From: Sinimarinibacterium flocculans
GTDB taxonomy: Bacteria; Pseudomonadota; Gammaproteobacteria; Nevskiales; Nevskiaceae
DNA: 64,000 bases
NCBI RefSeq assembly: GCF_003201205.1
Contig: NZ_QICN01000007.1
Location: 62,001 to 126,000, forward strand
Direction of reading: 5' to 3'
Part shown: positions 1 through 8,892 of the stretch, piece by piece
Numbering within the stretch: the stretch's first letter is position 1
How the letters are laid out: every line of letters begins with the position of its first letter
Translations under genes and position numbers: made by a program
Notes under the pieces: model-generated
What the model was told of the DNA's origin: nothing
What the model saw: the letters and a program-made list of their open reading frames with translations, nothing else
The model's database searches: none

Positions 1-199
1 GGTCGTAGAGCATGCGGTAGGGCTGCCGCAGCTCACGCTTCAGCGTCTTCATCACCGCAAGCAGCTTTGCCGCCGGCACCCACAGCGTCGGCATGCCGTC
101 GGCCGTCGCCTGTTCGACCAGCCCCTCGCCGGGGAAGCGCGCGTACAGCTCGCCGACGATGCCGGTCGGCTGCGCTTCCTGGAGGACGGCGCTAGACAT
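1..199 (-). CDS. nuoC: NADH-quinone oxidoreductase subunit C (or fused C/D), N-terminal fragment
   Basis: The first 66 residues of a NuoC-type protein are visible; the rest lies outside the window. The fragment begins [10 protein letters not shown] and reaches PYRMLYD, a conserved stretch early in the 30-kDa subunit of complex I. This peripheral-arm subunit helps connect the hydrogenase-like module to the NuoB N2 cluster. The ATG at 199 overlaps the end of nuoB by 8 nt, the usual coupling in nuoABC operons. Whether it is a separate nuoC or a fused nuoCD cannot be decided from this fragment. Confidence 0.85.
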   Translation of the reverse strand, partial: MSSAVLQEAQPTGIVGELYARFPGEGLVEQATADGMPTLWVPAAKLLAVMKTLKRELRQPYRMLYD

Positions 200-830
200 C
201 ATCCGGCGTCCTCAAGTCGGTCGCTGCCATGCGCTCTGCGTGCCTGGCGTCGCGCATCGACAGCGCCGGCATCTTGGTCACCCCCTGCGGACCGACCATC
301 CACGACAGCGGGCGGCGCTCGGACTGGATCGAGTTCTGCAGCAGGATCAGCGCCTGCAGGAAGGCCTCCGGACGCGGCGGACAGCCGGAGATGTAGACAT
401 CCACCGGCAGGATCTTGTCGACGCCCTGCACCACGGAGTAGATGTCGTACATGCCGCCCGAGTTGGCGCAGGACCCCATCGAGATCACCCACTTGGGTTC
501 CAGCATCTGCTCGTAGAGCAGCTTGATGACCGGGGCCATCTTCAGGAACGGCGTGCCGGAGATGACGATCACGTCGGACTGCCGCGGCGTCGCGCGGATC
601 ACCTCGGAGCCGAAGCGCGCGAGATCGTGCGTGCTGGTGAACGCGGTCGCCATCTCCACGTAGCAGCACGACAGGCCGAAGTTGAACGGCCACAGCGAGT
701 TCTTGCGCCCCCAGTTGACCGCGTGGTGGGCGAGATCCTCGAGCTTGCCGAGGAACACGCTCTTGCGGACCTGCTCGTCGAGCGACGGCGCCGCGCCCGG
801 ATCGTCCATGCGCTTGAGGCTGTAGTCCAT
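192..830 (-). CDS. nuoB: NADH-quinone oxidoreductase subunit B
   Basis: NuoB carries the terminal N2 [4Fe-4S] cluster of complex I that reduces quinone. The 212-residue protein has the tandem cysteines of the SCCYVEM motif at 55-56, a third in [12 protein letters not shown] at about 121 and a fourth in [11 protein letters not shown] at about 150, so the full ligand set is present. It starts 4 nt after the nuoA stop and overlaps nuoC by 8 nt, so all three are read as one minus-strand operon. The residues before about 30 are variable in this family, so the exact start is less certain than the rest. Confidence 0.97.
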   Translation of the reverse strand: MDYSLKRMDDPGAAPSLDEQVRKSVFLGKLEDLAHHAVNWGRKNSLWPFNFGLSCCYVEMATAFTSTHDLARFGSEVIRATPRQSDVIVISGTPFLKMAPVIKLLYEQMLEPKWVISMGSCANSGGMYDIYSVVQGVDKILPVDVYISGCPPRPEAFLQALILLQNSIQSERRPLSWMVGPQGVTKMPALSMRDARHAERMAATDLRTPDDV

Positions 831-834
831 GACC

Positions 835-1221
835 CTAGTAGCGCCGGTCCGCAGGCTTCTGCGCCTTCGGCGCCCAGTCGAGCGCCCCGCAGCGCCACAG
901 GTAGACCAGCGCCGCCAGCAGGATGCCGAGGAAGACCATGATCTCGACGTAACCGGCCCAGCCGGCTTCGCGTGCGGCGACGCCCCAGGCCAGCACGTAG
1001 ACGACCTCGAGATCGAAGATCACGAACAGCATCGCGACGAGATAGAACTTCGCCGACAGCCGCAGGCGCGCACCGCCGGTGGAGACGATGCCGGATTCGT
1101 AGGGTTCGCGGCCGAAACGGGACGCAGCGGTCCTCTGCCCCAGGACCCAGGAGAGTCCCAGCATCACCGCACACAGTCCGAAGACGAGTGCCGCGTACAG
1201 CGCCAGCTGGCCAGGTTCCAT
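835..1221 (-). CDS. nuoA: NADH-quinone oxidoreductase subunit A
   Basis: Small membrane subunit of complex I, 128 residues with three predicted membrane helices. The conserved loop after helix 1 contains REPYESGI and is followed by [19 protein letters not shown], which is diagnostic of NuoA. The start was placed at 1221 ([10 protein letters not shown]) because an AGGAG lies 6 nt upstream. A longer in-frame start exists at 1257, but it adds a polar stretch without a ribosome binding site. It is the first gene of the minus-strand nuo operon and is divergent from the Mrp-type operon. Confidence 0.95.
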   Translation of the reverse strand: MEPGQLALYAALVFGLCAVMLGLSWVLGQRTAASRFGREPYESGIVSTGGARLRLSAKFYLVAMLFVIFDLEVVYVLAWGVAAREAGWAGYVEIMVFLGILLAALVYLWRCGALDWAPKAQKPADRRY

Positions 1222-1327
1222 GGCTTGCTCCTCGCTGCGACGAACCGCCGAACACACGATGGCGCGCCTCGGCGCGCCGATCGAAGTTTTCCGTGTTCCG
1301 CCCGCCTATCTGAACCTCATGCGGCCA

Positions 1328-1344
1328 TGCACGTCAAATGTGCA
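1328..1344. promoter_or_regulatory. Inverted repeat in the nuoA/mrpE divergent intergenic region
   Basis: TGCAC, 7 nt, GTGCA: a perfect 5-bp inverted repeat with the outer architecture of an NtrC site (TGCAC-N7-GTGCA). The centre does not match the NtrC consensus well. It lies midway in the 217-bp region between two divergent respiratory or ion-transport operons. The rest of that region shows no gene and no clear sigma-70 promoter. An NtrC role is only a guess; other dyad-binding regulators are possible. Confidence 0.35.
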
Positions 1345-1438
1345 TCCGCCCAGCCATGGTGCATGCGTTGACGCTGCGCGCGCATTCGGCAACCATCCGG
1401 CATCTAGATCGCTAAAAACGCTCCTACAGAGTTCGCGG

Positions 1439-1912
1439 ATGACGCAGCTTGTGAATCTGACCGTGATGCTCGCCGCGTTCTGGCTGCTGCTCTCCGGACA
1501 CTACGCGCCGCTGTTCCTCGGCTTTGGCGCGTTCTCGGTGCTGCTGGTCGCGTGGCTGGCCCGACGGATCGACATCGCCGACGACGAGGCGCGCACGCTG
1601 AAGTGGCTGTTGCGCGTTCCGGGCTACTGGCTGTGGCTGTCGCTGCAGGTGATGCAGTCCGCATGGACCGTGGCGCGGCTGATCTGGACGCCCGGCGCCC
1701 GCATCGTTCCCGGTCTCGGCAAGGCCGGCGTGAGTGGGATGAGCGACGTGGAGCGCGCCGCCTACGCCAACTCGATCACGCTGACGCCCGGAACGCTGTC
1801 GATCACCGTCGACGAGCAGAGCATCGAGATCCACGCGCTGGATGCCGACACGCTACAGGCCATCGAGGCAGGCGACATGGAGCGGCGCCTGCGTCGCGCC
1901 GGACTGCACTGA
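1439..1912 (+). CDS. mrpE: Mrp-type Na+/H+ antiporter subunit E
   Basis: A 157-residue membrane protein with two N-terminal hydrophobic helices (AFWLLLSGHYAPLFLGFG), then the conserved RVPGYWLWLSLQVMQSAW stretch. The C-terminal cytoplasmic domain contains YANSITLTPGTLSITVD, characteristic of MrpE/MnhE/PhaE. It is a structural subunit of the Mrp cation/proton antiporter complex. It opens the plus-strand operon; the start at 1439 is the Met just before the first helix. The gene overlaps mrpF by one base (TGATG). Confidence 0.93.
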   Translation: MTQLVNLTVMLAAFWLLLSGHYAPLFLGFGAFSVLLVAWLARRIDIADDEARTLKWLLRVPGYWLWLSLQVMQSAWTVARLIWTPGARIVPGLGKAGVSGMSDVERAAYANSITLTPGTLSITVDEQSIEIHALDADTLQAIEAGDMERRLRRAGLH

Positions 1913-2199
1913 TGCTGCTCGCGGCGACGCTCGGCCTGCTCACCGCGATGCTGCTCGCGCTGGCGCGTGCCGTGCTCGGACCGACGCTCTACGATCGCAT
2001 CCTCGCCGTGAACAGCTTTGGCACCAAGACGGTGCTGTTCATCGCGGTCGCCGGCTTTCTCGCCGGCCGGCCGGACTTTCTCGACATCGCCCTGGTCTAC
2101 GCGCTGATCAACTTCATCGGCACCGTCGCCGTGCTCAAGCTCAGCCACTACGGCGAGTTCGGCGCCTCGGCCACCGGTGCGCACGGGGACGACCTGTGA
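1912..2199 (+). CDS. mrpF: Mrp-type Na+/H+ antiporter subunit F
   Basis: A 95-residue protein with three hydrophobic helices. It contains RAVLGPTLYDRILAVNSFGT and then DFLDIALVYALINFIGTVAV, the two signature segments of MrpF/MnhF/PhaF. It is a small membrane subunit of the multisubunit antiporter and sits between mrpE and mrpG in the canonical E-F-G order. Start and stop codons overlap those of both neighbours, implying translational coupling. Confidence 0.93.
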   Translation: MLLAATLGLLTAMLLALARAVLGPTLYDRILAVNSFGTKTVLFIAVAGFLAGRPDFLDIALVYALINFIGTVAVLKLSHYGEFGASATGAHGDDL

Positions 2200-2525
2200 G
2201 CACCCTGCACGTGGCGCTGCAGATCCTCTCCGATCTCGTGCTCGCGGCCGGCGTGCTGTTCGTGCTGACCGGCGCCGCCGGCCTGCACCGGCTGCCGGAG
2301 TTCTTCATGCGCACGCACGCCGCCAGCATCACCGACAGCGCCGGCGCCGGCCTGATCGTGCTCGGCCTGCTGCTGCGCACCGAGGAGTTCCCGACGGCGC
2401 TGCGGCTGGTGCTGATCGCCTTCTTCCTGATGTTCACCAGCCCCACGGCCTCGCATGCGCTGGCGCAGGCCGCGCTGGGCGACGGCTTCCGGCCCCAGGG
2501 CATCCGCGGGCGCAAGACCTCATGA
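2196..2525 (+). CDS. mrpG: Mrp-type Na+/H+ antiporter subunit G
   Basis: A 109-residue membrane protein starting at a GTG that overlaps the mrpF stop (GTGA). It contains GAAGLHRLPEFFMRTHAAS and then ADSAGAGLIVLG-like sequence, typical of MrpG/MnhG/PhaG, with three hydrophobic segments. It is a small structural subunit of the antiporter. The GTG start is chosen because it sits at the overlap and keeps the expected MnhG N-terminus. Confidence 0.92.
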   Translation: MSTLHVALQILSDLVLAAGVLFVLTGAAGLHRLPEFFMRTHAASITDSAGAGLIVLGLLLRTEEFPTALRLVLIAFFLMFTSPTASHALAQAALGDGFRPQGIRGRKTS

Positions 2526-3514
2526 CCGGCTGGATGCTGATCGACATCGCGCTGTTCGCGATCCTGGTGGCAACCGGCATCGCCATCGCGCAGATCCGTC
2601 AGCTGTTCGCGGTGGCGATGCTGTCGGGCATCTTCAGCCTGACCAGCGCCTGCATCTTCGTGATGCAGGACGCCGTGGACGTCGCGTTCACCGAAGCTGC
2701 GGTCGGCGCCGGCATGACCACCGTGCTGTTCCTCGGCGCGCTCGCACTCACCCGCACCCGCGAAAAGGAGACGCCGCGTACGCGCAGCCTGCCGGCGCTG
2801 CTGGTGGCGGCTGCGACCGGTGCGGCGCTGGTCTACGCCAGCCAGGATCTGCCGGCCTTCGGCATTGCGGACTCGCCGGTGCAGACCCACCCGGTGACCG
2901 AGCGCTACCTCGTGACCTCCGCCGAGGAGATCGGCGTGCCCAACGTCGTCACCTCGGTCCTCGCCAGCTACCGCGGCTACGACACCTTCGGCGAGGTCGT
3001 CGTGATCTTCACCGCGGCGATCGCGGTGCTGATGCTGCTCGGTCACGGCGCGACGCGCGGCGTCGAGGAAGTGCCGCCGCCGATGCGCGACCGCCAACGC
3101 GTGCTGCGCGTCGTCGCCAAGCTGCTGATCCCGTACATCCTGCTGTTCGGCCTCTACGTGCAGTTCCACGGGGACTACGGCCCCGGCGGCGGCTTCCAGG
3201 CCGGCGTGATCTTCGCCGCCGGCGTGATCCTCTACGCACTGGTGTTCGGCCTCGACGCAGCGCGCAGCGGCGTGCCCATGCGCGTGCTGCGCCCGCTCGC
3301 CGCGACCGGCGTCGTCGTGTACGGCGGCGTGGGCGTCGCCACGCTGATGCTGGGCGGCAGCTTTCTCGACTACAACCGGCTCGCGCCGGACGATCCGGCC
3401 GCCGGCCAGCATCTGGGCATCCTGCTGGTGGAACTGGGCGTGGGCATCACCGTGACGGCGGCCATGATCATGCTGTTCTACAGCTTCGCCGGCCGCGGGG
3501 TGCGCCGCTCGTGA
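2522..3514 (+). CDS. mrpB: Fused MrpA C-terminal domain / MrpB antiporter subunit
   Basis: A 330-residue membrane protein joining two parts. Residues about 1-90 match the DUF4040/MbhD-type segment that forms the tail of MrpA (FAVAMLSGIFSLTSACIFVM, EAAVGAGMTTVLFLGALAL). After a linker with YRGYDTFGEVVVIFTAAIAV comes an MnhB domain from about residue 190 (LLFGLYVQFHGDYGPGGGFQ). No full-length MrpA exists in the operon, so this gene appears to carry the MrpA tail alone. The start overlaps mrpG (ATGA) and the end overlaps mrpC (GTGA). Confidence 0.9.
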   Translation: MTGWMLIDIALFAILVATGIAIAQIRQLFAVAMLSGIFSLTSACIFVMQDAVDVAFTEAAVGAGMTTVLFLGALALTRTREKETPRTRSLPALLVAAATGAALVYASQDLPAFGIADSPVQTHPVTERYLVTSAEEIGVPNVVTSVLASYRGYDTFGEVVVIFTAAIAVLMLLGHGATRGVEEVPPPMRDRQRVLRVVAKLLIPYILLFGLYVQFHGDYGPGGGFQAGVIFAAGVILYALVFGLDAARSGVPMRVLRPLAATGVVVYGGVGVATLMLGGSFLDYNRLAPDDPAAGQHLGILLVELGVGITVTAAMIMLFYSFAGRGVRRS

Positions 3515-3876
3515 GCCTGCTGAGCCACTACAACTACTGGATCGCGATGGCGCTGATGATGATCGGCCTCTACGTCGTCATGAGCCACGCCAACCTGGTC
3601 AAGAAGATGATCGGCCTGAACGTGTTCCAGGTCGCCGTGTTCATGCTGTTCATCAGCCTGGGCAAGGTGCGTGGCGGCACCGCACCGATCCTGGACCCGC
3701 AGTTCACCGTGTATTCGCATCCGCTGCCGCACGTGCTGATCCTCACCGCGATCGTCGTCGGCGTGGCCACGACGGCGCTGGGCCTGGCGCTCGCGGTGCG
3801 GGTTCACGAAGCCTACGGCACCACCGACGAGGACGACGCGCTGCGGCGCGACGCGGCGGAGACACCGCAGCGATGA
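3511..3876 (+). CDS. mrpC: Mrp-type Na+/H+ antiporter subunit C
   Basis: A 121-residue NuoK-like subunit with three membrane helices. It contains MMIGLYVVMSHANLVKKMIG, the NuoK/MnhC signature, and PLPHVLILTAIVVGVATTAL in the last helix. It is homologous to complex I NuoK and forms part of the proton path. Translation starts at a GTG overlapping the previous stop. The charged tail (DEDDALRRDAAE) overlaps the next start by ATGA. Confidence 0.94.
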   Translation: MSLLSHYNYWIAMALMMIGLYVVMSHANLVKKMIGLNVFQVAVFMLFISLGKVRGGTAPILDPQFTVYSHPLPHVLILTAIVVGVATTALGLALAVRVHEAYGTTDEDDALRRDAAETPQR

Positions 3877-5345
3877 CCGAACACCTGCCCGCGCTGCAGG
3901 TGGTGATCCCCCTGCTCGCCGCGCCACTGTGCGTGCTGCTGCGCAGGCCGGGCGCGGCCTGGGGCGTCTATGCCGCCACCGCGCTGGCGTCGTTGGCGAT
4001 CTCGCTGCTGCTGTTCGCGCGCACCTTCGACGGTGGCACCCTGCGCTACGCACTGGGCGGCTGGCCCGCGCCCTTCGGCATCGAGTACGTGGTCGATGCG
4101 GTGAACGTGCTGCCACTGCTGCTGGTCAGCGTGCTGGCGGTCGCCGTGGCGATCTATGCGCCGCGCGCCGTCGCCTCGGAGATCGAGCGCCCGCGCATCT
4201 ACCTCTACTACGCCTGCCTGTGCCTCTACCTGGCGGGCCTGCTGGGCATCGGCATCACCGGCGATGCCTTCAATGTCTTCGTGTTCCTGGAGATCTCCTC
4301 GCTCTCCGGCTACGCGCTCATTGCGATGGGCCGCCATCGCCGTGCGCTGCTCGCGGCGTTCCGTTATCTGGTGATGGGCACGGTCGGCGGCACCTTCGTG
4401 CTGATCGGCATCGGCCTGCTGTACGCGCTGACCGGTTCGCTGAACATGGCCGACCTTGCCGAGCGCGTGCCGCCGCTGTACGACAACCGTGCGCTGCATG
4501 CGGCGCTGGGCTTCATTGCCGTGGGCCTGGCGATCAAGGCCGCGGTCTTTCCGCTGCACGCCTGGCAGCCGGACGCCTATGCCGAATCTTCGAGCGCGGC
4601 CAGCATCATCCTCGCCGGCGCCGGCGCCAAGATCGCGCTCTACGCCTTCATGCGTTACGCCTACGGCATCTTCGGCGGCGAGCTCGTGGCCGAGGTGCTG
4701 CCGCTGGGGCGGGTGCTGCTGCTGCTGGGCGTTGTCGGCATGGTGCTGGGCTCGGCCGTCGCCTGCTTCCAGACCGACGTGCGCCGCCTGCTGGCCTGGT
4801 CGAGCATCGGCCAGATCGGCTACATCGTCGTCGGCATCGGCCTCGCCGATCCGGCCGGCCTGCGCGCCGCGTTCCTGCACCTGTTCAACCACGGCCTGAT
4901 CAAGGGCGGGCTGTTCGCCGTCGTCGGCATCGTGCTGCTGCGAACGGGCGGCACGTCGCTCGATCACTTCGCCGGCCTCGCGCGGCGCATGCCCGGGACC
5001 TTCGCGACGCTGCTGCTCGGCGGGCTCGGCCTGATCGGCGTGCCGCTGACCGCGGGCTTCGTCAGCAAGTGGGCGCTGGCACAGGCGCTGATCGGCGCCC
5101 AACAGTGGTGGGTGCTGGCGGCGATGCTGGCCAGCTCGCTGCTCGCCCTAGTCTACGTCGGCAGGATCATCGAGACCGCATGGTTCCGTGAACCCCCCGG
5201 TGGCAAGGCCGCGCCGGCCGCACCCGGCATGAGCGCGACCGTCTGGATGCTCGCGCTGCTGACGCTGTGGATCGCGGTCGACAGTTCCGCCATTGCCGGC
5301 GTCGCCAGCCACGCCGCGCAGACCCTGCTCGGAGGCGCGCCATGA
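3873..5345 (+). CDS. mrpD: Mrp-type antiporter subunit D, copy 1 (NuoN/M-like)
   Basis: A 490-residue polytopic protein with about 14 helices of the proton-conducting NuoL/M/N family. The essential helix-5 glutamate is in FNVFVFLEISSLSGYAL (about residue 140), and the helix-7 lysine is in GLAIKAAVFPLHAWQPDAY (about 222). It is the first of three such subunits in this operon and the one placed where MrpD normally follows MrpC. It couples proton movement to cation exchange in the complex. Confidence 0.93.
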   Translation: MTEHLPALQVVIPLLAAPLCVLLRRPGAAWGVYAATALASLAISLLLFARTFDGGTLRYALGGWPAPFGIEYVVDAVNVLPLLLVSVLAVAVAIYAPRAVASEIERPRIYLYYACLCLYLAGLLGIGITGDAFNVFVFLEISSLSGYALIAMGRHRRALLAAFRYLVMGTVGGTFVLIGIGLLYALTGSLNMADLAERVPPLYDNRALHAALGFIAVGLAIKAAVFPLHAWQPDAYAESSSAASIILAGAGAKIALYAFMRYAYGIFGGELVAEVLPLGRVLLLLGVVGMVLGSAVACFQTDVRRLLAWSSIGQIGYIVVGIGLADPAGLRAAFLHLFNHGLIKGGLFAVVGIVLLRTGGTSLDHFAGLARRMPGTFATLLLGGLGLIGVPLTAGFVSKWALAQALIGAQQWWVLAAMLASSLLALVYVGRIIETAWFREPPGGKAAPAAPGMSATVWMLALLTLWIAVDSSAIAGVASHAAQTLLGGAP

Positions 5346-6850
5346 AGGCGGAGCTGATGCTGCTGGCGATGGCGCTGCCGCTCTGCGGCGCCGCCGGCCT
5401 GCTGCTGCTGCGCAAGCAGCCGAACCTGCGCGAAGCGGCGACGCTGGTGGCCGGCGTGGCGCTGGCCGCGCTGGTCGTCAGCCTGTGGCCCTACGTCGAC
5501 GAGCGTCCGCGGCTGGAACTCTGGACCTGGATGCCGGGCCTGTCCTTCGCCTTCGAGATGGAGCCGCTGGGCCTGCTGTTCGCCAGCGTCGCCGGCTGCC
5601 TGTGGCCGGTCACCTCGGTATACGCGATCGGCTACATGCGTGCGGCGGAGGAGAAGAACCAGACGCGCTTCTATTTCTGCTTCGCCATCGCGATCTTCGC
5701 GGCGATGGTGATCGCCTTCGCCGGCAACGGCCTGACCCTGTTCGTCGGCTACGAGGTCCTGACCCTCGCCACCTGGCCGCTGGTCGCGCACAAGGGCACG
5801 CCGGAAGCGCGCAAGGGCGCCCGCATCTACCTGATCACCCTGCTGGTCACGTCCATCGGCCTGCTGCTGCCGGCGCTGGTGTGGACCTATGCGCTCACCG
5901 GCACGCTGGAGTTCCGCGACGGCGGAATCCTCGCCGGACATGCGTCGCCACAGGTGCTCGGCATTCTTTACGCGCTGTTCCTGTTCGGCATCGGCAAGGC
6001 GGCGCTGATGCCCTTCCATCGCTGGCTGCCGTCGGCGATGGTCGCGCCGACGCCGGTTTCCGCGCTGCTGCATGCAGTAGCGGTGGTGAAGGCCGGCGTG
6101 TTCACGGTGATGAAGGTCACCATCTACTTCTTCGGCATGGACGCGATGCGCTTTTCGGCGGTGGGCCAGCCCATGGCCTGGGTCGCGGCCTTCACCATCG
6201 TCGTCGCCGCCATCATCGCGATCCGCCAGGACAACCTGAAGGCGCGACTGGCGTACTCCACGGTGAGCCAGCTCAGCTACATCGTGCTCGGCGCCGCACT
6301 GGCCTCGCAGGACGCGCTGATCGAGGGTGCGCTGCACATCGTCACCCACGCCGCCGGCAAGATCACCCTGTTCTTCTGCGCGGGTGCGATCTACGTCGCC
6401 GCGCACAAGACCAAGGTGAGCGAGCTCGACGGCCTCGGCCCGCAGATGCCGTTCACCTTCGCCGCGTTCACGCTCGCCGGTATGTCGATCATCGGCCTGC
6501 CGCCGCTGGCCGGCAGCTGGGACAAGCTGCTGCTGATGGAAGGCGCGGTCGAAGCCGGCACGCCGGTGATGATGGGCGTACTGCTGGTCAGCTCGCTGCT
6601 CGGCATCGCCTACCTGATGCCGATTCCCATCCGGGCGTTCTTCATGCCCGAGCGTGGCGCGCCGGCAGCCGCCGACGACCCGTCCGGCGAGGCGCGCGCC
6701 GCGCGCACCCGCAAAATCCGGGAGGCCCCGTGGGCCTGCGTCGTGCCCCTGTGCCTGACCGCCCTGGCCTGCTTCTTCCTGTTCTTCTTCGAAGACCAGC
6801 TCGTCGAACCGCTCGCCCACCGCCTCGGCTACGGATGGCGCCTCGAATGA
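5342..6850 (+). CDS. Mrp-type antiporter subunit D-like, copy 2
   Basis: A 502-residue antiporter-family membrane protein. It has the helix-5 glutamate (LTLFVGYEVLTLATWPLVAH), the helix-7 lysine (FGIGKAALMPFHRWLPSAM) and the later LLHAVAVVKAGVFTVMKVT segment typical of NuoL/M/N. It diverges from copy 1, so it is not a recent tandem duplicate. Because the operon has no MrpA, this subunit or copy 3 probably takes the place of the MrpA antiporter core. It is coupled to its neighbours by ATGA overlaps. Confidence 0.9.
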   Translation: MKAELMLLAMALPLCGAAGLLLLRKQPNLREAATLVAGVALAALVVSLWPYVDERPRLELWTWMPGLSFAFEMEPLGLLFASVAGCLWPVTSVYAIGYMRAAEEKNQTRFYFCFAIAIFAAMVIAFAGNGLTLFVGYEVLTLATWPLVAHKGTPEARKGARIYLITLLVTSIGLLLPALVWTYALTGTLEFRDGGILAGHASPQVLGILYALFLFGIGKAALMPFHRWLPSAMVAPTPVSALLHAVAVVKAGVFTVMKVTIYFFGMDAMRFSAVGQPMAWVAAFTIVVAAIIAIRQDNLKARLAYSTVSQLSYIVLGAALASQDALIEGALHIVTHAAGKITLFFCAGAIYVAAHKTKVSELDGLGPQMPFTFAAFTLAGMSIIGLPPLAGSWDKLLLMEGAVEAGTPVMMGVLLVSSLLGIAYLMPIPIRAFFMPERGAPAAADDPSGEARAARTRKIREAPWACVVPLCLTALACFFLFFFEDQLVEPLAHRLGYGWRLE

Positions 6851-7119
6851 ACGACGACAACGACCGCTGGCTCGACCGCCCGCGCAACGTCACGCGCCTG
6901 GTCTACGGCCTGTACGCGCTGTGCGCGGCGCTGCTGCTCGCCGACCTGATCTACGAGAAGCACGGGCACTTCGCGTTCGAGCACTGGTTCGGCTTCTTCG
7001 CATTCTTCGGCTTCGGCGCCTACGTGTTCATCGTACTGAGCGCCAAGGGGCTGCGGCGGCTGATCAAGCGCCCGGAAGACTATTACGAGCGGCGCGGCAA
7101 GGGAGACAGCGATGACTGA
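6847..7119 (+). CDS. Small two-helix membrane protein of the Mrp-type operon
   Basis: A 90-residue protein with two hydrophobic segments (YGLYALCAALLLADLIY and HWFGFFAFFGFGAYVFIV), then a basic segment ending RRLIKRPEDYYERRGKGD. I do not recognise a named family. Its placement between two antiporter subunits, with overlaps of 4 and 8 nt, indicates that it belongs to the complex or its assembly. The aromatic-rich second helix and charged tail are its main visible features. Confidence 0.8.
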   Translation: MNDDNDRWLDRPRNVTRLVYGLYALCAALLLADLIYEKHGHFAFEHWFGFFAFFGFGAYVFIVLSAKGLRRLIKRPEDYYERRGKGDSDD

Positions 7120-8809
7120 AGCGCTGCTCAATCCTGCGTTGCTGATGATCGGCGGCGGCCTGCTGCTGCCGCTGCTGCGCGACTGGCCGCGCAAGCTGTT
7201 CATGCTGCTGCTGCCGGCAGCCAGCCTCGCCGTGCTGATCGCCCTGCCCGACGGCGATGGCGGCGCGATCCAATTCTTCGGCATGACGATGGAGACGATC
7301 CGGGTCGACCGGCTGTCGTTCATCTTTGCCGTGATCTTCCACATCGCCGCCTGGCTCGCGGTGATCTACGCGCTGCACCTTAAGGACACGCTGCAGCACG
7401 TGGCCGCGACGGTCTATGCCGGCGCCGCGATCGGGGCCGTGCTCGCCGGCGATCTCGTCACGCTGATGCTTTACTGGGAGCTGACGGCGCTGTCGTCGGT
7501 GTTCCTGATCTGGGCGCGGCGCACCGAGCGCGCCTATCGCGTGGGCATGCGCTACCTGATCATCCAGGTCGGTTCCGGCGTGCTGCTGATCGCCGGCATC
7601 GCCGTGCGCTACGTGGCCACCGGCAGCGTCGACTTCGAGCGCATGGAGCTGGCCGAGCCGGGGGCACTGCTGATCTTCCTGGCCTTCGGCATCAAGTGCG
7701 CCTTCCCGCTGATGCACAACTGGCTGCAGGACGCCTACCCCGAGGCCACCGTCACCGGCACCGTCGTGCTGTCGGCGTTCACGACCAAGCTCGCGGTGTA
7801 CGCGCTCGCGCGCGGCTTCCCCGGCACGGAAGAGCTGATCTGGATCGGCGCGGCGATGACCCTGTTCCCGATCTTCTTTGCCGTCATCGAGAACGACCTG
7901 CGCCGCGTGCTGGCCTACAGCCTCAACAACCAGCTCGGCTTCATGGTCTGCGGCATCGGCGTCGGCACCGAGCTGGCCATCAACGGCGCCGCCGCGCACG
8001 CCTTCGCGCACATCCTCTACAAGTCGCTGCTGTTCATGGCCATGGGTGCGGTGCTGTACCGCGTCGGCACGATCAAGGCCTCGGAACTTGGCGGCCTGTA
8101 CAAGTCGATGCCGTGGACTGCGGCGTTCTGCATCGTCGGCTCGATGTCCATCTCCGCATTCCCGCTGCTGTCCGGCTTCGTCACTAAGTCGATGATCCTG
8201 ACCGCGGTTGCCGAGGAGCACCTGTGGGTCGTCTGGCTGATGCTGCTGTTCGCGTCCGCCGGCGTGCTCGACCACTCCGGCATCAAGATTCCGTTCTTCA
8301 GCTTCTTCGCCCACGACTCCGGCAAGCGCTGCGACGAGGCGCCGCTGAACATGCTGCTCGCCATGGGCTTCACCGCGGTGCTGTGCATAGCCATCGGCCT
8401 GTACCCCGCGCCGCTGTACGCGCTGCTGCCGTTTGACATCGACTACAACGCCTACACGACCACGCACGTCATCACGCAGCTGCAACTGCTGCTGTTCGCC
8501 GCCGCCGGCTTCGCCGTGCTCTACCGCCGCGGCTGGTACCCGCCCGAGATTCCGTCGCTGAACCTCGACGTCGACTGGACCTACCGCCGCTTCGCCCCGG
8601 CCGTCTGGGATAGCGCCCTGCGCCTGCTCGCCACCGGCCGCGACCGCGTGCTGATGCCGCTGTCATCGTTCGCGCTGCGCTCGGCGACCCGCGCCAGTAC
8701 CGCGCTGCGTCCGAACGGTCGCATCGCCGACGCCTGGACCACCGGGACCATGGTGCTGTGGACAGCGGTGCTGCTCGGGCTGTTCCTGTTGGCAAGTCTG
8801 ATGCGGTAG
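7112..8809 (+). CDS. Mrp-type antiporter subunit D-like, copy 3
   Basis: A 565-residue member of the NuoL/M/N proton-conducting family, the longest of the three in this operon. The helix-5 glutamate is in VTLMLYWELTALSSVFLIWA and the helix-7 lysine in AFGIKCAFPLMHNWLQDAYP, followed by VVLSAFTTKLAVYALARG. The extra C-terminal part holds a further hydrophobic stretch near the end (TGTMVLWTAVLLGLFLLASL). It closes the operon; the next gene starts 83 bp later with its own promoter. Confidence 0.9.
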   Translation: MTEALLNPALLMIGGGLLLPLLRDWPRKLFMLLLPAASLAVLIALPDGDGGAIQFFGMTMETIRVDRLSFIFAVIFHIAAWLAVIYALHLKDTLQHVAATVYAGAAIGAVLAGDLVTLMLYWELTALSSVFLIWARRTERAYRVGMRYLIIQVGSGVLLIAGIAVRYVATGSVDFERMELAEPGALLIFLAFGIKCAFPLMHNWLQDAYPEATVTGTVVLSAFTTKLAVYALARGFPGTEELIWIGAAMTLFPIFFAVIENDLRRVLAYSLNNQLGFMVCGIGVGTELAINGAAAHAFAHILYKSLLFMAMGAVLYRVGTIKASELGGLYKSMPWTAAFCIVGSMSISAFPLLSGFVTKSMILTAVAEEHLWVVWLMLLFASAGVLDHSGIKIPFFSFFAHDSGKRCDEAPLNMLLAMGFTAVLCIAIGLYPAPLYALLPFDIDYNAYTTTHVITQLQLLLFAAAGFAVLYRRGWYPPEIPSLNLDVDWTYRRFAPAVWDSALRLLATGRDRVLMPLSSFALRSATRASTALRPNGRIADAWTTGTMVLWTAVLLGLFLLASLMR

Positions 8810-8858
8810 TCGAGATTCGAGCCGCAGCTCCGGGGAAGTCGGCCGGCGAACAGGCCGG

Positions 8859-8880
8859 GTGTATACTGATGTGTATATAC
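8859..8880 (+). promoter_or_regulatory. vapBC promoter/operator
   Basis: GTGTATAC at 8859 and GTGTATAT at 8871 form a 12-bp-spaced direct repeat. The second copy is part of the palindrome GTATATAC at 8873-8880. A good -10 box, TATACT, lies inside it at 8862-8867. Overlap of a repeated palindromic motif with the -10 is what autoregulated VapB or VapBC complexes usually bind. The -35 is weak. Confidence 0.55.
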
Positions 8881-8892
8881 GCGGAGCCTGTC

